The notes beneath the pieces were generated by a model. The model saw nothing but the letters and a program-made list of their open reading frames with translations. It ran no database searches and was not told the origin of the DNA. 64,000 nucleotides of DNA from NCBI GenBank assembly GCA_018894105.1, contig CM032129.1, positions 14,143,968-14,207,967 of the forward strand, read 5' to 3'. Positions within the stretch are counted from its first letter, which is position 1. Each line of letters opens with the position of its first letter. This document shows, one piece after another, positions 59,731-64,000 of this stretch. This DNA is from Jacaranda mimosifolia (taxonomy: Eukaryota > Streptophyta > Magnoliopsida > Lamiales > Bignoniaceae). The translations under genes were made by a program, and so were the position numbers.

Positions 59731-59850
59731 GTTTATGTGGTCTTTTCTGGCCTTCAGCTGGTAGTACCTTGTCCCAACATTTAATCTCCTCTTTCACTAT
59801 ATTCTCCATTAATCTGTCTGGCATATAACTCCTTGCCCTAAGTACTGATT

Positions 59851-60372
59851 TTAAATAACTAGATTCGCTCTTCTATCCTTTAAGGCCTCATGCATATCAT
59901 GCAACTTCTCCTTACCTTGGCACCATCTTAGAAGATTTTCCTTTTTCTCCTTTAGGACCTTATTCTCATTCTTCAAATCTTCAACACTATCCGCAAATGC
60001 AATATTATCTGCGATGATTCCTTTCTTATATTTCCACAAAACCAAATTTTCCTACCTAAAATCCACATTCCAAAAATCATATCCCTACATAGCTTAGGTA
60101 TTCCTTAACTCAAGTGTTTACATTCTAAATGGTTTCCAATTCAAGCTTAATCTCAAGTAAGTCCATCAACTCTAATTCCTCTAGACTTTCAAGAATCAAA
60201 GGAATAAGAGGATTAGATAGGAGTAAACCAAACTCAAGGATACACAAGTTTTAATCATTATATGATATGCGACAAGATCCTATAAGTATCCTGCAGTACT
60301 CAAACTAACCTAAATAAAAAGTCACTCACAAATCCCAATGATACCCAAATGCCTAGGCTATCGACAAACCTA
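59851..60372 (-). pseudogene. gag-like coiled-coil fragment
   Basis: A 64-codon minus frame (59851-60045) is rich in heptad leucines and charged residues (DLKNENKVLKEKKENLL). It is located just inside the 5' LTR and primer site, where gag is expected. No capsid core or knuckle survives. Confidence 0.5.
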
Positions 60373-60385
60373 GGCTCTGACACCA
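60373..60385 (-). other. primer-binding site of the 57033-63708 element
   Basis: Minus strand TGGTGTCAGAGCC lies two bases from the 5' LTR end, one base different from the initiator-Met site. Confidence 0.82.
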
Positions 60386-60387
60386 CC

Positions 60388-63300
60388 TGTAATGCCTCCA
60401 CTCAAGATAGCACCTAATCTGAAGCGCCACTCAGTTCAATCTTAAATTGAACCTATAAATCAATCAATAATCCATAATTAAACGTTTCAAGCTTATCAGA
60501 AAAAGCAGCAGATTCCAAATTAAACAAATCTTTCATAAGGCAATAAATTCAAACCTTAAACAATCCTATAACATACAACACATATACTAAATACATACTA
60601 CAAAATCTCAAAATCAACTTATTAGAAGCAGCGGAATTTTAAACTTAACAGACTCATCAACCGACTAAGTAAATGCCATGATTCACATTCTTACACAACA
60701 AAATATTTGCATTCCTTAAGTCGACCACATCAACATGATATATCACAGCGTCTTGAGTCCAAGCTTAGCAATCAGATAATTTCAATATATATATTCAACA
60801 CTTGATCTATTAAGAAATATTCATGTTCTGCCTGGAATCCAATCCTTCACTTAATCCATGTCTGAGAAAAATCAAAACAAACAAGGGTAAGTCTAAAAGA
60901 CTTAGTGAGGGAGAAGAAAATGATAGGATGCGGAGGAAAATAATTGAGACACGATAATCAACCATAAAATTTGGTAATAAGTAAGACCTTTCAATAGGAA
61001 CAAAATTCGGTAATAAGCAAGAATTTCTTTACATGATCAATACAGTACATGGCACATATGATATCGAACTTGACAAACTCTTGGTCATTCCGACCTTATT
61101 ACTTCCAAATCAAATTACGATTGCAAGTACCGGGCGTCGGTATAGTATAAATAAAATTTCCTTATCACTCCATTGCTCGAGCACTCAACTTGGCGGGTAA
61201 CAGCTTGATTATATGGCATGGCCAGGCATATGCCAGATCCCATCACTCACAGTTCGTTACCTTCATCTACCTGTAAGTCAAGATCATAGGTGGGTACCAG
61301 CTGTAAGACATGTGTTTGTCTGTTTGTTCCGCCCAACCTTCTTCTGGACCTAGTCCTTGGGCCCAAACCCCCCGTGGCGTCCCTCCGGGTGAAAACCACC
61401 CATGGCGTCCCATAGATTGAAAAGATATAATGCCAATAGATAAGAATTTAACCTTTAAAGCAATAAACACAAGTATAACCAAATAAAGTCTTGAAGAGAT
61501 CTAGTACTAAAATCCAGAGGTGCTAACGGGGATAGACTCAAGAGGAGCCCCCACTGGACATGCCCTATCAACTAGTATGGCTCTTTGCTCTACCCGGCAC
61601 ATATTTTATAGTACTGACCGAACAAGATATTTAAAAGCATTAAGATTTCAACATTCAATTGCCAATAGGGCAGAAAAATTTAACAATTTTGCCAACAAAG
61701 CGATTAATAATACACTTGAACAAACAACATGTTTATAAGAAACCAACAAGTATACAGGCCAGCAAGGCTATTTTTGTATATAAATCTAAGCATTCTGCTG
61801 GGATTGGCTTTCAAATAGAGTTTATAAGTTCAAATAAATTGACAGAGTTCGATTGAAAAATAGTTATTTTCAAGAAAAAATGAAAAATACCAAGTAGTTT
61901 CAAATTCAGGAGAACCTCACACAGTTCGATAATCAAGCAACATTAATCAAGATAGATATCAAATCAGCAGAACCTAACGGGTTCAACGTTAGATACAGAA
62001 TAAGCTCATATAAGCGATAACCAATTAGCAGATCCCTCACAAGAGTAACAATAATGAACGAAATACGATAATAAAATCAATACCTACCCTCACAGGGGTT
62101 TATTAATAAAATAATAGGTACAAGAGTGCCTGATTGGTGGATCCTCACCTTAAAAGTCTCAGAAAGCAACCGCAATTAACAGTCTACTGGTTTGTAGGAC
62201 CTACTCCTTCGTCACCTACCAAAGGAATAAGTTCACAATCAAATCTTCTGAATCTTAACTATAAATATAACGAATGTCATTATCAAACTTAAGGGTATTC
62301 CAACATAGTCCTGATAATTCTTAGATGTTTAAACAGTCCATGACCTTATTTCCCAATTGATTTAAACTTCAGAGTATATAACCTAAACCCGACGTTGACT
62401 ATGATTTATGAATCATATTTCTTAATGCACTTAAATATCCTTATCAAGTTTCTCAATTACTCTAACTGTTCAGTCACAATTCTTAAATTCCATGTTACAC
62501 TCAAATGTTCAAGGTAATCACCTATCATAGTCCTTAACTCGACAAGCTGGTAAACTAGTTGTTAAAATATTATTTAAGGTCTCTACAACAATCTAATAAT
62601 TCGTCCGAGTTGATTAAATTCAATACTATATTAATTACAAGATTAATCTATAACCTTAGGCTAAATCGTGGTTTAACATTCTTAGTTCATGTCACAATTA
62701 ACTTCATCCAAAAATCTAATTACATTTGACAATTTAATCGAATTAAAATTCGATTATTGAAATTTACCCAAATTGGGTTGAAGTAGGACCTAATCTCACA
62801 TGGGAGCTAGTTCAGACGAGTCCGAAATTAAATTTCGAGCAAACTGCCCAGAGGCCATCGCAATGCGCCGCTGCCGGAGACTAAAACTAACACCACCACC
62901 AGATGTGTCTCAACAAGACCAACAAAACCCCTCAAACAATTTTTCATTTCGTGGTCATCACGATGACCAATTTGGCCAAAAACCCATTGACAAGCCCTAG
63001 CGCCACCATGACGCCACCACATTAATTCCTCATCTGTTCGTTTGAAACCACAAATTGAGGGCACCAATGTGATGCCCAGGAGCTCGCGACCAAAGCCCAC
63101 AAAAGTTCCACCCTGTTATGCCACCATACGCCGGAAACGGCCAACCCCGCTGGGAGCTTGGCATCGCATCTCTTTTTTGGCTGTTTCAGTGGCCGTTTTT
63201 TGACCAAAATTGGTATGGGTAGATTCCTTGAGCTGAGGGGAGCCTTTTTATGTGGTTGGTTTCAAGTTCCTGGTGGTTTTCCGGCGATTCACCATTGAGG

Positions 63301-63708
63301 CAGGTCTGGGGTAGCTTTTGGAAATTAGACAAACTTTTGTCCTCAATTATATATATATAAACATATTTCTCAGCTTCCTTATTTTGACCCAAAACCTTTT
63401 GACTAACTACAATTTTACCCCAAAACTTCTAACCGCCTTTCACTTTGCCCCCTGCATTTCAATTAAATCCTTTTACTTTTAATTCTTACGCATTGACCCT
63501 CAATACTCCCGCCATTGGGAAATCAAATCCAAATTTAATTATTTTGAAGTCCTTAAACTTTTATCCTGCTCACATTACCCCCTAAACTTTCAAATTTTTT
63601 GCAATCAAGTCCTTTTTATTTATTTCTCAAGCCTTAAAATTCGATCAATCAATATCCTAATTTTTAAATTCTTATTTTTTCAAAATACCGAATTTCAGGG
63701 GTGTTACA
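60388..63708 (-). repeat. 5' LTR (3.3 kb) of the 57033-63708 element
   Basis: Begins TGTAATGCC and ends GGGTGTTACA on the plus strand. TATA-type run at about 63348-63360, 0.35 kb from the U3 end. GC-rich leader segment at about 62850-63160. The inverted repeat at 61211-61238 has two mismatched arm positions. Confidence 0.88.
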
Positions 63709-64000
63709 TTACCAATGAAGAAACTAGAGAAGAATATTTAAAGCAAATAAAACATTTAATCGAAACATATGAAGACAAATCAAACATATCCATATATAAG
63801 ACAAATTAAAGATATAATGAATATGTTTAAAGCTAAACCACAAAAAATAACAATTAATGAACTTCAAGAAGAAGTTAAAATTCTCAAAAAATAATTTTCA
63901 ATACTAAAAAGAAGAGAATCATGAAATAAAGCATGATACAATATTATTAAAATTAAAAGACAAATTAGAACAAGAAAATTTCAAAGATAATAAAGAAGAA
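63709..64000 (+). pseudogene. caulimovirid-like region, continuation
   Basis: Resumes after the TTACC duplication in a frame compatible with the sequence before 57033. It encodes a charged, probably coiled-coil segment, with frame breaks at about 63808 and 63895. It runs off the window edge, so the downstream protease and RT, if present, are not seen. Confidence 0.6.

Larger units (their letters stand above)
57033..63708 (-). mobile_element. long-LTR Ty3/gypsy element, minus strand, internally deleted
   Basis: Flanked by perfect TTACC pentamers (57028-57032 and 63709-63713). Minus-strand order: 5' LTR 60388-63708 (3.3 kb), primer-binding site, a ~1.2-kb internal remnant with gag coiled coil and an RT-connection fragment, then a truncated 3' LTR (57033 to about 59196). 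One deletion removed most of pol and about 1.4 kb of the 3' LTR. LTR features tie it to the 3167-14034 and 32822-36736 copies, as a diverged subfamily. The pol remnant looks like a Del/Tekay-type chromovirus. It is inserted in the caulimovirid-like region and so is younger than it. Confidence 0.9.

Noticed and set aside
62800..63207. Overlapping open frames on both strands in a GC-rich stretch near 63000
   Set aside because: They lie in the LTR leader of the long-LTR family, and equivalent stretches in the other copies do not keep the same frames.

Overview
This 64-kb window looks like repeat-rich intergenic DNA from a flowering plant, probably a eudicot. The evidence is the strong AT bias, the plant LTR-retrotransposon lineages, MULE and hAT elements, a tRNA-type SINE and an integrated pararetrovirus relic. 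Species and lineage names are inferences from motifs; no database search was possible. I find no intact host gene, no rRNA or tRNA gene and no CRISPR array. Nearly every long reading frame is a decayed piece of a mobile element.

Left block (1-15490): after a short Ty1/copia relic comes a minus-strand Ty3/gypsy element (564-15490, ~0.5-kb LTRs) that has lost its pol core. Its pol carries a hAT-like non-autonomous element (1878-2685, near-perfect 8-bp target duplication). Its gag is split by a 10.9-kb plus-strand element (3167-14034) with 2.8-kb LTRs and a rearranged, almost non-coding interior. Middle block (15783-23357): a Mutator-like element with a perfect 9-bp duplication (TTTAGAGTA) contains a minus-strand chromodomain gypsy element (16973-22936) with a perfect CCATG duplication. 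From 23358 to 28944 there is AT-rich DNA with one weak hAT-like candidate.

Right block (28945-53158): a multilevel nest. A gag-only element (minus) with a ~45-bp tandem array has a copia element (32486-52909, GAAAT duplication) inside its 5' LTR. The copia element contains a 3.9-kb solo LTR (ACCAT duplication), itself split by a smaller solo LTR (ACTAT duplication). It also contains a Tat-lineage gypsy element with an antisense extra ORF (39212-49674) and a TIR DNA element (50738-52361) inside its RNase H. Then come a SINE (53475-53690) and an unclassified LTR-like repeat.

Right end (about 55800-64000): a decayed caulimovirid-like coat-protein region, split by a second long-LTR gypsy element (57033-63708, TTACC duplication).

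The long-LTR family ties the window together. Five LTR copies (two at 3167-14034, one solo at 32822-36736, two at 57033-63708) share a TATA box about 0.36 kb from the U3 end, a very long R-U5 region, and an inverted repeat (GGCATG / CATGCC arms, 8-nt spacer) whose arms differ between subfamilies but stay complementary. Target duplications and interruption order give a relative insertion history.
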